From the NCBI GenBank assembly GCA_002361355.1, contig DESQ01000017.1:1-64000 (forward strand): a stretch of DNA of 64,000 bases, in the 5' to 3' direction. Below the pieces are notes generated by a model. That model made no database searches. It was not told where the DNA came from and worked only from the letters and a program-made list of their open reading frames with translations. Made by a program: the position numbers and the translations under genes. The stretch is from Lachnospiraceae bacterium UBA3310 (lineage in GTDB: Bacteria; Bacillota; Clostridia; Lachnospirales; Lachnospiraceae). How positions within the stretch are numbered: position 1 is the first letter of the stretch; the number at the start of each line of letters is the position of its first letter. Of this stretch, positions 15,177 through 24,400 are shown one piece after another.

Positions 15177-16359
15177 GAATATCCTCCCCTCTGTATCGCG
15201 CAATGGCGGCGCAGTCCTTATCTCCCCTGCCGGAAATGGTGATTACGATGATCTGATCCTTCCCCATAGCTGGCGCAATCTTTTCGGCGTATGCCACCGC
15301 ATGAGCCGACTCAATGGCAGGAATGATGCCCTCTGTCCTGGACAGATACTCAAACGCTTCCACAGCCTCATCGTCAGTGACAGGCACATACTCCGCCCTC
15401 CCGATATCGTGAAGGTGGGCGTGCTCCGGCCCGATTCCCGGATAGTCAAGCCCTGCGGAAATGGAGTAAACCGGTGCAATCTGCCCGTATTCATCCTGAC
15501 AGAAATAGGACTTCATACCATGGAAAATCCCCAATTTACCCGTATTGACAGTAGCCGCCGTCTCGAAGGTGTCAATCCCCCTGCCGGCCGCCTCGCAGCC
15601 GATCAGCCGCACATCCTTATCCTCTATAAAATGATAAAAAGTACCGATGGCATTGGAGCCGCCGCCCACACAGGCGATCACCGCATCGGGTAGTTTCCCC
15701 TCCTTCTCCAGAATCTGCTCCTTGATCTCCTTTGAAATAACTGCCTGAAAATCTCTGACGATGGTGGGGAAGGGATGGGGACCCATCACCGAGCCGAGAC
15801 AATAGTGGGTATCCGCAATGCGGGAAGTCCACTCTCTCATGGCCTCGGACACCGCATCCTTCAAGGTAGCCGTCCCGGACTTCACGGGAATGACCTCCGC
15901 TCCCAGAAGCCGCATACGGTATACATTGAGCGCCTGACGGATCGTATCTTCCTCCCCCATGAACACCACACACTCCATGCCAAGAAGCGCCGCCGCCGTT
16001 GCCGTGGCAACGCCGTGCTGGCCCGCGCCTGTCTCCGCAATCAGACGGGTCTTTCCCATCTTTTTTGCCAGAAGCGCCTGCCCCAGCACGTTGTTAATCT
16101 TATGGGCACCCGTGTGGTTTAAATCCTCTCTTTTCAGATAAATCTTCGCGCCGCCCAGATCCTCCGTCATCTTCTTTGCAAAATAAAGCCTCGAAGGTCT
16201 GCCCGCATAATCGTTCAACAGAGCCGTAAGCTCTTCGTTGAATGCCGGATCGTCCTTGAAATGGTTGTAGGCCTCCTCCAGTTCAATCACCGCGTTCATC
16301 AATGTTTCAGGGATATATTGTCCCCCGTGAATACCGAAACGCCCGTTTTGATTTGTCAT
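15169..16359 (-). CDS. trpB: Tryptophan synthase beta chain
   Basis: The protein has 396 residues and condenses indole with serine through PLP. The PLP lysine lies in LNHTGAHKINNVLGQALLA; the glycine loop is GGGSNAIGTFY; ETGAGQHGVATATAAA binds substrate. The start is ATG 16359 (MTNQNGRFG) with AAAGGTGG before it; a GTG nine bases upstream is less likely. It has the TrpB1 length and motifs. It lies between trpF and trpA. Confidence 0.97.
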   Translation of the reverse strand: MTNQNGRFGIHGGQYIPETLMNAVIELEEAYNHFKDDPAFNEELTALLNDYAGRPSRLYFAKKMTEDLGGAKIYLKREDLNHTGAHKINNVLGQALLAKKMGKTRLIAETGAGQHGVATATAAALLGMECVVFMGEEDTIRQALNVYRMRLLGAEVIPVKSGTATLKDAVSEAMREWTSRIADTHYCLGSVMGPHPFPTIVRDFQAVISKEIKEQILEKEGKLPDAVIACVGGGSNAIGTFYHFIEDKDVRLIGCEAAGRGIDTFETAATVNTGKLGIFHGMKSYFCQDEYGQIAPVYSISAGLDYPGIGPEHAHLHDIGRAEYVPVTDDEAVEAFEYLSRTEGIIPAIESAHAVAYAEKIAPAMGKDQIIVITISGRGDKDCAAIARYRGEDIHE

Positions 16360-16382
16360 AATTTCCACCTTTCCTACTGTAT

Positions 16383-16991
16383 TTACACTTTCACACGTCG
16401 CACCGTTTCCACAAACCGACGCATTTTCTCCGAATCCTTCTTCCCGTCCGTCTCAATGCCGGAACTGACATCCACCGCGTAAGGCTTCCATCTCTCCACC
16501 GCCTCCGCAACCGTCGAAGCATCCAGCCCTCCCGCCAGAAAGTAGGGCCGGTTCATCTTTGCAAGCAGTTTCCAGTCAAAAACCGTTCCCGTGCCGCCGC
16601 TCCCGGAGTCCAGAAGCACAAAGTCCGCCGTGCTCTCCTGTGCCCTCCGGATATCCGCCTCACTGTCAATGCCAAAGGCTTTGATAATCGGTTTATCCGT
16701 ACACGCCCGCAGCCGTCCGATATAGGCCTCGTCCTCCCCGCCGTGAAGCTGTGCCAGGTCGATTGTGCCCGCTTTAAACAAAGCTGCGATCTGTTCGATC
16801 TTTTCATTCACAAACACGCCCACCGCCCGGATTTCCGGAGAGAGCGCCTTTTTCAGCGCGGCAGCCTGTTCCGGCGGCACATAACGTCTGCTCTTTTGGG
16901 CAAAAACGAAACCGATGTATGCCGGCCGAAGCTCGTTTACGGTTTCTATGTCACAGAGCCGTGAAAGACCGCATAGTTTGATTTTTGTCAT
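16383..16991 (-). CDS. trpF: Phosphoribosylanthranilate isomerase
   Basis: The protein has 202 residues and catalyses the third step of tryptophan synthesis, an Amadori rearrangement. A TIM barrel is seen with the catalytic Cys in KIKLCGLSR, the motif YIGFVFAQKSRRYV, and Asp in FVLLDSGSGGTG. The phosphate loop LAGGLDASTV and the end VDVSSGIETDGKKD are family-typical. It is an independent gene, not fused to trpC, 65 bp after it. Confidence 0.95.
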   Translation of the reverse strand: MTKIKLCGLSRLCDIETVNELRPAYIGFVFAQKSRRYVPPEQAAALKKALSPEIRAVGVFVNEKIEQIAALFKAGTIDLAQLHGGEDEAYIGRLRACTDKPIIKAFGIDSEADIRRAQESTADFVLLDSGSGGTGTVFDWKLLAKMNRPYFLAGGLDASTVAEAVERWKPYAVDVSSGIETDGKKDSEKMRRFVETVRRVKV

Positions 16992-17056
16992 AGCTTCCCT
17001 CTGATTCTGTGTTGCAGGTTCACATTATGTAAACCTTTTTACCTGTTGTACCCGTG

Positions 17057-17836
17057 TCACGCTCCCCGCAGCTTAGACAGCATCTCTCTTTTGTCGGAGG
17101 CCCGCATCAGCGCCTCCCCCACTAGCACCGCGTCCGCGCCAATCTGCACAAGCCGCTCCACATCCCCCGGCCCGCCCACACCGCTCTCGGAGACAAACAG
17201 CACGCCTTCCGGAATCATACTTCTGAGCCGGCGGCTGTTCTCCGTATCCACTGTAAAATCTTTCAGGTTGCGGTTATTCACGCCGATCACGCGGGCTCCC
17301 GCAGACAGCGCCTTCTCTACCTCCGCCTCGTCGTGCGCCTCCACCAGTGCGGACAGCCCCAGTGTCTCACAGACCGCCATGTACTCCTTCATCTGCGCCC
17401 CGCTTAAGATCGCACAGATCAGAAGCACCGCCGATGCGCCAAGCGCCTTCGCCTCATAAATCATATATTCATCCACGGTAAAGTCCTTGCGCAGACAGGG
17501 GATCTGAACCGCCTCCGCAATCTCTTTCAGATAAGCGTCGCTCCCCAGAAACCATTTCGGCTCTGTCAGCACCGAGATACAGTCCGCACCCGCCACCTCG
17601 TACTCCCTGGCGATCTGTAAATAGGGAAAGTCCGGCGCAATCAGTCCCTTGGAAGGAGAAGCCTTTTTGCACTCGCAGATAAAAGAGATGCCCGGCTTTC
17701 GCAGCGCCCGTTCAAAGGGAAAATCTCCCTTTGGCATGGATAACGCCCGCTCTTTCATTTCCGATAAGGAGACCTTCCGTTTTGCCTGCTCTGTCCGGTA
17801 TCTGGCATACTCCGCCAGTTGGTCTAAAATGTTCAT
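17057..17836 (-). CDS. trpC: Indole-3-glycerol phosphate synthase
   Basis: The protein has 259 residues and closes the indole ring. The motifs are FICECKKASPSKGLI (catalytic Glu and Lys), ISVLTEPKWFLGS, CLRKDFTVDEYMIYEA and IGVNNRNLKDFTVD. FVSESGVGGPGDV binds phosphate. It lies 45 bp after trpD on the same strand. Confidence 0.96.
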   Translation of the reverse strand: MNILDQLAEYARYRTEQAKRKVSLSEMKERALSMPKGDFPFERALRKPGISFICECKKASPSKGLIAPDFPYLQIAREYEVAGADCISVLTEPKWFLGSDAYLKEIAEAVQIPCLRKDFTVDEYMIYEAKALGASAVLLICAILSGAQMKEYMAVCETLGLSALVEAHDEAEVEKALSAGARVIGVNNRNLKDFTVDTENSRRLRSMIPEGVLFVSESGVGGPGDVERLVQIGADAVLVGEALMRASDKREMLSKLRGA

Positions 17837-17881
17837 GTGTCACCTCCGCACCCAAACGGTATCCTGCGATAACTTTTTCAT

Positions 17882-18913
17882 CTACTCCTCTGTGTCAGGC
17901 CGGTTGCTGACCTCGATGAACCGGTCAAGCGTCTCGTTCGCCTTCCCGGAATCGATCACCTTGGCCGCCAGCTTCACACCCGCTTCCAGGCTCTCCGCCT
18001 TTCCTGCGATGTAGAGGCCTGCCCCCGCATTTAACAGCACCGCGTTTCTCTTGTGCCCCTTTTCTCCCTGCAGAATCGCCCTTGTGATCTTCGCGTTTTC
18101 CTCCGGCGTTCCGCCCTCCAGATCCGCTTTGGTACAGCGGGCAAATCCAAACTGCTCCGGCGTGATGGTGTAGGATTTAAACCAGCCGTCTTTAAATTCA
18201 CAGATCGTCGTTGGCGCGCTCATGGAAATTTCATCCAGCTTATCCTGCCCGTACACCACCATACCGCGCTCCACGCCGAGACTGATCAGCACCTGTGCAA
18301 GGGGCTCCACCAGATAAGCGTCATACACGCCAAGGAGCTGCATCTTGGGGCTGCCCGGATTGGTCAGCGGGCCGAGAATATTAAACACCGTGCGGAATCC
18401 CAGCTCCTTGCGGATCGCTCCCACATATTTCATGGACGAATGGTATTTCTGTGCGAAAAAGAAGCACATGCCCACCTCTGAGAGCAGCTCCTTACAGCGC
18501 GCCGGGCTCTGTTGGATGTTTACGCCAAGGGCTTCCAGGCAATCCGCCGTCCCACACTTGGAAGAAGCCGCGCGGTTTCCGTGCTTCGCCACCTTCATGC
18601 CGCCCGCCGCGCACACCAGCGCAGAAGTGGTGGAAATGTTAAAGCTCTGCGCGTTATCGCCGCCAGTTCCCACAATTTCAAAGATATCCATGCCCGTCTC
18701 TACCTTAGTGGCGTGATCCCGCATGGCTGCCGCGCATCCGGCGATCTCGGCAGTGGTCTCCGCCTTGGCGCTCTTTGTGGAGAGTGCCGCAAGGAAAGCG
18801 GCATTCTGAGTAGGCGTCGTCTCCCCGCCCATAATTTCGTTCATCACTGTGTAGGCCTCATCGTAGGTTAAGTCTTCCTTGTTTACAATTTTTACAATCG
18901 CTTCTTTAATCAT
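17882..18913 (-). CDS. trpD: Anthranilate phosphoribosyltransferase
   Basis: The protein has 343 residues from ATG 18913 (MIKEAIVKIVNKEDL) with GAAGGAAAAATC before it. The frame stays open upstream through trpG, but that extension is an overlap artefact. The PRPP loop is VGTGGDNAQSFNIST; the anthranilate region is KHGNRAASSKCGTADCLEAL; the motif GPLTNPG is also present. It follows trpG by 20 bp. Confidence 0.96.
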   Translation of the reverse strand: MIKEAIVKIVNKEDLTYDEAYTVMNEIMGGETTPTQNAAFLAALSTKSAKAETTAEIAGCAAAMRDHATKVETGMDIFEIVGTGGDNAQSFNISTTSALVCAAGGMKVAKHGNRAASSKCGTADCLEALGVNIQQSPARCKELLSEVGMCFFFAQKYHSSMKYVGAIRKELGFRTVFNILGPLTNPGSPKMQLLGVYDAYLVEPLAQVLISLGVERGMVVYGQDKLDEISMSAPTTICEFKDGWFKSYTITPEQFGFARCTKADLEGGTPEENAKITRAILQGEKGHKRNAVLLNAGAGLYIAGKAESLEAGVKLAAKVIDSGKANETLDRFIEVSNRPDTEE

Positions 18914-18933
18914 GATTTTTCCTTCCTTTCTCT

Positions 18934-19500
18934 CTATTGTCTGATAAAATTGGCAAGCATCTGTTTCCCATCCGGCGTCATGATGGACTCGGGATGAAAC
19001 TGCACCCCATAGATGGGATAGTCCCGGTGCTGTACCGCCATCACTTCCCCGTCCGCAGTTTCCGCCACAATCCGCAGGCAGTCCGGAATCGTCTCTTTGT
19101 CCGCTGCCAGCGAGTGATAGCGCGCCACCTTTGCCCTGTCGGGACACCCCTGAAATAAAGGACAGGACTTGTCAAACGTCACTTCCGACTGTTTGCCGTG
19201 CATCAGCTCCTTCGCGTAAGTCACCACAGCCCCGTAGGCCGCACAGATAGCCTGATGGCCGAGGCAGACGCCCAGGGTTGGGATCTCTTTTCCCAGCGTC
19301 TTCGCTGCCTCTATGATCACGCCCGCGTTTTCCGGCCTTCCCGGCCCCGGCGAAAGGATCATGCGGTCAGGTTTCAATGCCCTGATCTCCTCCACGCTCA
19401 TCTCATCGTTTCTGATCACCCGGATGTCCGGTGCAATCTCACCCACCATCTGGTAAAGGTTATAAGAAAAGCTGTCATAGTTGTCTATCAGCAAAATCAT
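18934..19500 (-). CDS. trpG: Anthranilate synthase component II (glutaminase)
   Basis: The protein has 188 residues, a class I glutamine amidotransferase feeding ammonia to TrpE. The nucleophile Cys is in LGVCLGHQAICAAYG; the oxyanion region is LSPGPGRPENAG; the His-Glu pair is in GVQFHPESIMT. ATG 19500 overlaps the trpE stop by 4 bp. A possible second role in folate synthesis (PabA) cannot be excluded. Confidence 0.95.
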   Translation of the reverse strand: MILLIDNYDSFSYNLYQMVGEIAPDIRVIRNDEMSVEEIRALKPDRMILSPGPGRPENAGVIIEAAKTLGKEIPTLGVCLGHQAICAAYGAVVTYAKELMHGKQSEVTFDKSCPLFQGCPDRAKVARYHSLAADKETIPDCLRIVAETADGEVMAVQHRDYPIYGVQFHPESIMTPDGKQMLANFIRQ

Positions 19501-20963
19501 TCTTCCATCTCCTCACACATCTCCAACGCCCTGATAACCGCCTTCGCCTTGTTGATGCACTCCTGAAATTCTTTAGACGGTTCGGAGTCCGCCACAATAC
19601 CGGCCCCGCTCCTGACAAATACCCGTCCGTTTTTCCGGTAAGCAATGCGGATGGCGATACAGGTATCCATATTTCCCGTAAAATCAATATAGCCGATGGC
19701 GCCGCCGTAAATGCCCCGCTTGTTGTTTTCCAGTTCCCCGATCAACTGGCATGCCCTGATCTTCGGCGCGCCCGACAGCGTTCCCGCCGGCAGAACCGCC
19801 TCGATGGCATGAAGCGCGTCAAACTCCTCCCTGATCTCGCCCCGCACCGTGGAACCGATGTGCATCACATGGGAATAGCGCTCAATGGAATGAAACTTCT
19901 CCACTTTCACCGTACCGAACTTGCTGATTTTTCCCAGATCGTTGCGTCCCAGATCCACCAGCATATTATGCTCCGCAAGCTCCTTCTCATCTGCCAGAAG
20001 TTCCGCCTCCAGCCGTTTGTCTTCCTCCTCCGTCGCTCCACGCGGCCTCGTCCCCGCTAACGGAAAGGTATGAAGGACACCGTTCTCCAACTTCACAAGC
20101 GTCTCGGGAGAAGCCCCCGCCACCTCCACATCCGTACCGGAAAAATAAAACATATAGGGCGACGGGTTCATGGTTCTGAGCACCCGGTACGTGTTTAACA
20201 GGCTTCCCTCAAAGGGCGCTTCCAGCCTGTTGGAAAGAACGATCTGGAAAATATCGCCCTCTATGATATGGCGCTTCGCCTCCTCCACGATCCTGCAGTA
20301 AGCCTCCTCGTCAAACAAAGGCATCACCTCTCCCAGAAGCCGCCCTGCCGGCTCTTTTTTCTTCTCCCCGGCACGAAGCAGGTCTGCAAGCTTTCTCAGC
20401 TCTCTTACCGCCTTGTTATAACCGGTCTCCACATCCTCCAGGGTCATATTTACAATCAGAATAATCTTCTGGCGGAAATTGTCAAAAGCGATCACCTTGT
20501 CAAAGAGCATCAGATCCACATCCTTAAATGCCTCCGTGTCCTGCACGCCCACCCGGATCGAGGGCTCGCTGTATCCCAGATAATCATAGGAGAAATATCC
20601 CACCAGTCCGCCTGTAAAAGAGGGCAGATAAGCAAACCGCGGGCTCTTGTACTCCGCCAGAATCTGCCGCAGATAAGCAGACGGATCATCCGTATGAAAT
20701 GTGAGGCCGCCAGCCTTCATCTCCCCGTCCAGACAGGTGATCTCCATCTTGGGATCAAAGCCCAGAAACGTGTAACGCCCCCACTTTTCCCGCTCCGCCA
20801 CCGACTCCAGCAGATAGCAGTGGGTAGACACGTTTTTCAGTATTTTCAGCGCCTCGATGGGGGTACAGATGTCGGAGAGCATTTCACAGCTAACCGGAAG
20901 TACCCTGTAAGCCCCGCCTGCGGCAATCTCCTTTACTTCCTCCAAAGATGGTAAAAATTGCAT
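19497..20963 (-). CDS. trpE: Anthranilate synthase component I
   Basis: The protein has 488 residues and converts chorismate plus ammonia to anthranilate, the first committed step. The N-terminal feedback region carries LLES at about residue 52 in the tryptophan-binding site. The chorismate-binding motifs follow: GDIFQIVLSNRLEAPFEG, PLAGTRPRGA, DLGRNDLGKI and LPAGTLSGAPKIRA. RBS AAAGGAGCATCAA precedes ATG 20963. It is the first gene of trpEGDCFBA and is controlled by the T-box leader upstream. Confidence 0.96.
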   Translation of the reverse strand: MQFLPSLEEVKEIAAGGAYRVLPVSCEMLSDICTPIEALKILKNVSTHCYLLESVAEREKWGRYTFLGFDPKMEITCLDGEMKAGGLTFHTDDPSAYLRQILAEYKSPRFAYLPSFTGGLVGYFSYDYLGYSEPSIRVGVQDTEAFKDVDLMLFDKVIAFDNFRQKIILIVNMTLEDVETGYNKAVRELRKLADLLRAGEKKKEPAGRLLGEVMPLFDEEAYCRIVEEAKRHIIEGDIFQIVLSNRLEAPFEGSLLNTYRVLRTMNPSPYMFYFSGTDVEVAGASPETLVKLENGVLHTFPLAGTRPRGATEEEDKRLEAELLADEKELAEHNMLVDLGRNDLGKISKFGTVKVEKFHSIERYSHVMHIGSTVRGEIREEFDALHAIEAVLPAGTLSGAPKIRACQLIGELENNKRGIYGGAIGYIDFTGNMDTCIAIRIAYRKNGRVFVRSGAGIVADSEPSKEFQECINKAKAVIRALEMCEEMEE

Positions 20964-20990
20964 TTGATGCTCCTTTCATTTTCTGACTCT

Positions 20991-21118
20991 GCGCATATAA
21001 GCAGACTCAAGATGCTTCGCATCTTTCGTTCGCGTTGCTCGTCATAAGCCGTCATCGACAGTCTTGCATGCAAGCATGCATCCTGTCTTTGTCGTCTTCT
21101 GACTCTGCTTATACACGC
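20991..21118. repeat. 128-bp palindromic element inside the trp leader
   Basis: The ends are imperfect inverted repeats of 18 bp (15 matches): GCGCATATAAGCAGACTC at 20991-21008 and GACTCTGCTTATACACGC at 21101-21118. Inside are smaller hairpins, GATGC-TTC-GCATC and GCATGC-AA-GCATGC. A direct repeat TTCTGACTCTGC lies at 20981 and 21097. It is placed exactly between the T-box terminator and the trpE ribosome-binding site. It looks like a REP or MITE-type mobile palindrome. Confidence 0.6.
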
Positions 21119-21404
21119 AAAAACGCCCCTGACAGACTCTTATAAATCTGTCAAGGACGAATTTTAATCAATCCGCGATGCCACCTTGCTTCACGGCATG
21201 TACCGTGCCCTTACAGGATACCAGCATATCCCCGGCCACTGACGCGTGCCTCACGTTGCAGAATACTCCGCGCTCCCGTGCGTTTGACTGCACCCTCAGC
21301 GATCCATTTGATGACTTGTTTCTTACCTGATTCTCAGCAGCGCAGGCTCTCTGTAAAGGCATCATCACCGTTATCTCCGCTTCAACGGTTTACCTCATTA
21401 AATT
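21119..21404 (-). promoter_or_regulatory. Trp T-box leader of the trp operon
   Basis: On the minus strand the leader contains an AG-rich stem I start (AGAGAGCC near 21349). The specifier codon TGG for tryptophan is read leftward at 21306-21304, in ATCAAATGGATCGCTGAGG. The conserved T-box AAGGTGGCATCGCGG lies at 21187-21173. The terminator has arms CCTTGACAGA/TCTGTCAGG (21128-21156) followed by GCGTTTTT. Uncharged tRNA-Trp pairing at the T-box would block the terminator and allow trpEGDCFBA expression. The motifs and specifier are read directly; the mechanism is that of the T-box class. Confidence 0.92.
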
Positions 21405-21410
21405 TTTTAT

Positions 21411-21439
21411 AGAATACCACCTGAAAAATACGGTGTCAA
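21411..21439 (-). promoter_or_regulatory. trp operon promoter
   Basis: Minus-strand TTGACA (21434-21439) and TATTCT (21411-21416) are separated by 17 bp. They are just upstream of the T-box leader and 17 bp past the purL stop. The predicted start is near 21404. Confidence 0.75.
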
Positions 21440-21455
21440 GAGGTCTTGCAATATT

Positions 21456-24400
21456 TTATTTAAAATACGCAACCCCGCTCTCAAAAATCTTCATATCCTG
21501 CTCGCCGTAGATATTGACCGCCACGGCGTCGCCCCGTCTCTCGGAATGCGCCATCTTACCGAGACAGCGCCCGTCCGGGGAGGTGATACCCTCGATGGAC
21601 GCATAGGAACCGTTGATGTTCCACTCTTCGTCCATGGAAACATTGCCGTCGGCATCCGCGTACTGGGTCGCCACCTGCCCGTTTGCAAAGAGCTTGTCTA
21701 TCCACTCCTTCGGCGCGACGAACCGTCCCTCTCCGTGGGAAGCTGGGTTTACATAAGTCTGCCCAAGTTCCACACCTGCAAGCCACGGCGACTTGTCGGA
21801 AACCACCTTGAGATATGCCATCTTGGAGATATGACGGTTTACCGTGTTGAAAGTCAGGGTCGGAGAATCCTCCTCCTGCCCCCGGATCTCCCCGTAGGGC
21901 ACAAGCCCAAGCTTGATCAACGCCTGAAATCCGTTACAGATTCCCAGCGCAAGGCCGTCCCGCTCATTGATAAGCTTCATCACAGCCTCTTTTATTTTCT
22001 CATTCTGAAATGCCGTGGCAAAGAACTTGGCGGAGCCGTCCGGCTCGTCGCCTGCGGAGAAGCCGCCCGGGAACATGATGATCTGGGCCTGCCCGATGGC
22101 TTTCTCAAAGACCTCCACGCTCTCCCTGATATCCGCCGCATTCTGATTCTTAAACACCTTCACAACCGCATTTGCGCCGGCGTTTACAAACGCCTTCGCG
22201 CTGTCATACTCACAGTTCGTGCCTGGGAACACCGGGATAAATACGGTGGGCTTCGCCACTTTATTTTTACATACATACACCTTGTCCGCGTGGTATACAT
22301 CGGAAGCCACCGGGCTCTTATCCTTTCCGGCCGTATAGGGGAACACCTTGTCCAGTTTGGATTCCCACGCCTGCAGCGCGTCCTTCTGTTCCAGTTTCAT
22401 AGAACCGTAGCTGAACACGCCGTCCGCAGTCACCGTGCCAATCTCCTCATAGTCCATTCCAAGCGTCTTTAAACGATGCACTTCTTTTGCCGGCATCTCC
22501 GCCACAATATCACCGATGCCGTTATCGAAGAGCGCTTCCGCTTTATAGGAAGAATCCACCGCAACGCCGAGGCCGTTGCCAAATGCCATCTTGCTTACCG
22601 CCGCAGCCACACCCTTCGCATCCAGCGCATAGGCCGCCACAATCTTTCTCTTCCTGAACTTCACAGGCATCCCATTTATGGTATCTGTGTCAGTATACTC
22701 TGACATCAATGTCATAATTTGATCATAGAGTGTCATAACCTGCTCGTAAACCGGCAGATCATATTCATCCCGCGCAATGCGGAAACGCACCAGCCTGTCG
22801 CCCGGATATTTCAGCTCAGGCGTCACAATATTGCTGCTCTTACTGATATCCACCGCAAAGGATACCAGTGTGGGCGGCACATCAATATCGTTGAAAGTAC
22901 CGGACATGGAATCCTTGCCGCCTATGGAGGGCAGTCCGTATTTCATCTGCGCATCGTATGCGCCCAGAAGCGCCGAGAAAGGCTGGCTCCAACGGGAGGG
23001 GTTCTCGCTCATGCGCCTGAAATACTCCTGGAAGGTAAAACGGATCGTCCTGTAGTCTCCGCCGTTTGCCACAATCTTTGCCACAGACTCTGTCACCGCA
23101 TAGACCGCACCGTGGTAAGGGCTCCAGCTTGACAGATAAGGATCAAAGCCATAACTCATCATGGTTACGGTGTCCGTCTTTCCCTCCAAAGTGGGAAGTT
23201 TCGCCACCATAGCCTGCGTCTCCGTCAACTGGTACTTGCCGCCATATGGCATATATACGCTGCCCGCACCGATGGAAGCGTCAAACATCTCCACCAGTCC
23301 CTTCTGGGAGCAGACGTTCAAATCCTGCAACAGCGCAAGCCATGCCTCCCTCACATCTCCACGGGCAAGCGCCTCCGCCACCGCAGGGGTCGCCGTCTTC
23401 CTAAAGTAATCTTCTTTCTCATCAGGAATCTCCACGTGAACGTCAGTCTCCTGATGCGCGCCGTTGGTGTCGAGGAACGCACGGGACAGATCCACAATTT
23501 TTTGCCCGCGCCATTTGAGCACCAGTCTGGGCTCCTTCGTGACCACCGCCACGGGAACTGCCTCCAGATTCTCCTCCGCGGCATAGCCCAGGAAGGTGTC
23601 TGCATCCTTCGGGGACACCACCACAGCCATACGCTCCTGCGACTCGGAGATGGCAAGCTCCGTGCCGTCCAGACCCGCATATTTCTTTGGCACTTTATCC
23701 AGATCCACCACCAGGCCGTCCGCCAGTTCGCCGATGGCAACCGACACGCCGCCCGCGCCAAAATCGTTACACTTCTTAATCAGACGGCTCACTTCCTCGC
23801 GTCTGAACAATCTCTGAATTTTTCTCTCTGTGGGCGCGTTACCCTTCTGTACCTCCGCGCCGCAGGTGTCAATGGACTTCTCCGTGTGCACCTTGGAAGA
23901 ACCCGTTGCACCGCCGCAGCCATCGCGTCCGGTTCTGCCGCCCAGCAGAATAATGATATCATCGGGATCAGAATTTTCCCTGATCACATTCTTTCTCGGA
24001 GCTGCGCCCATGACCGCACCGATTTCCATGCGCTTCGCCACATAGTCAGGATGATAAATTTCTTTGACCAGTCCGGTCGCCAATCCGATCTGGTTACCGT
24101 AGGAGGAATAGCCGTCCGCCGCGCCGCGCACCAGCTTTTTTTGAGGCAGCTTTCCCTTTAAGGTATCCGCCACCGGCACGGTGGGATCCGCCGCGCCGGT
24201 CACCCGCATCGCCTGGTAGACATAGCCTCTGCCGGAAAGAGGATCGCGGATCGCGCCGCCAAGACAGGTCGCCGCGCCGCCGAAAGGCTCGATCTCCGTG
24301 GGGTGGTTGTGGGTCTCGTTCTTAAAGAAGACCAGCCACTCCTCCGTCACAGGCCCTTCCCCGTAATCCATTTCCACCGGCACTACCACGGAGCAGGCAT

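Noticed and set aside
18934..19147. N-terminal extension of trpD
   Set aside because: The extension runs antiparallel in frame to trpG; the family start and ribosome-binding site fit ATG 18913.
21168..21368. ORF of 66 residues on the minus strand
   Set aside because: It lies inside the T-box leader, whose specifier, antiterminator and terminator explain the sequence.
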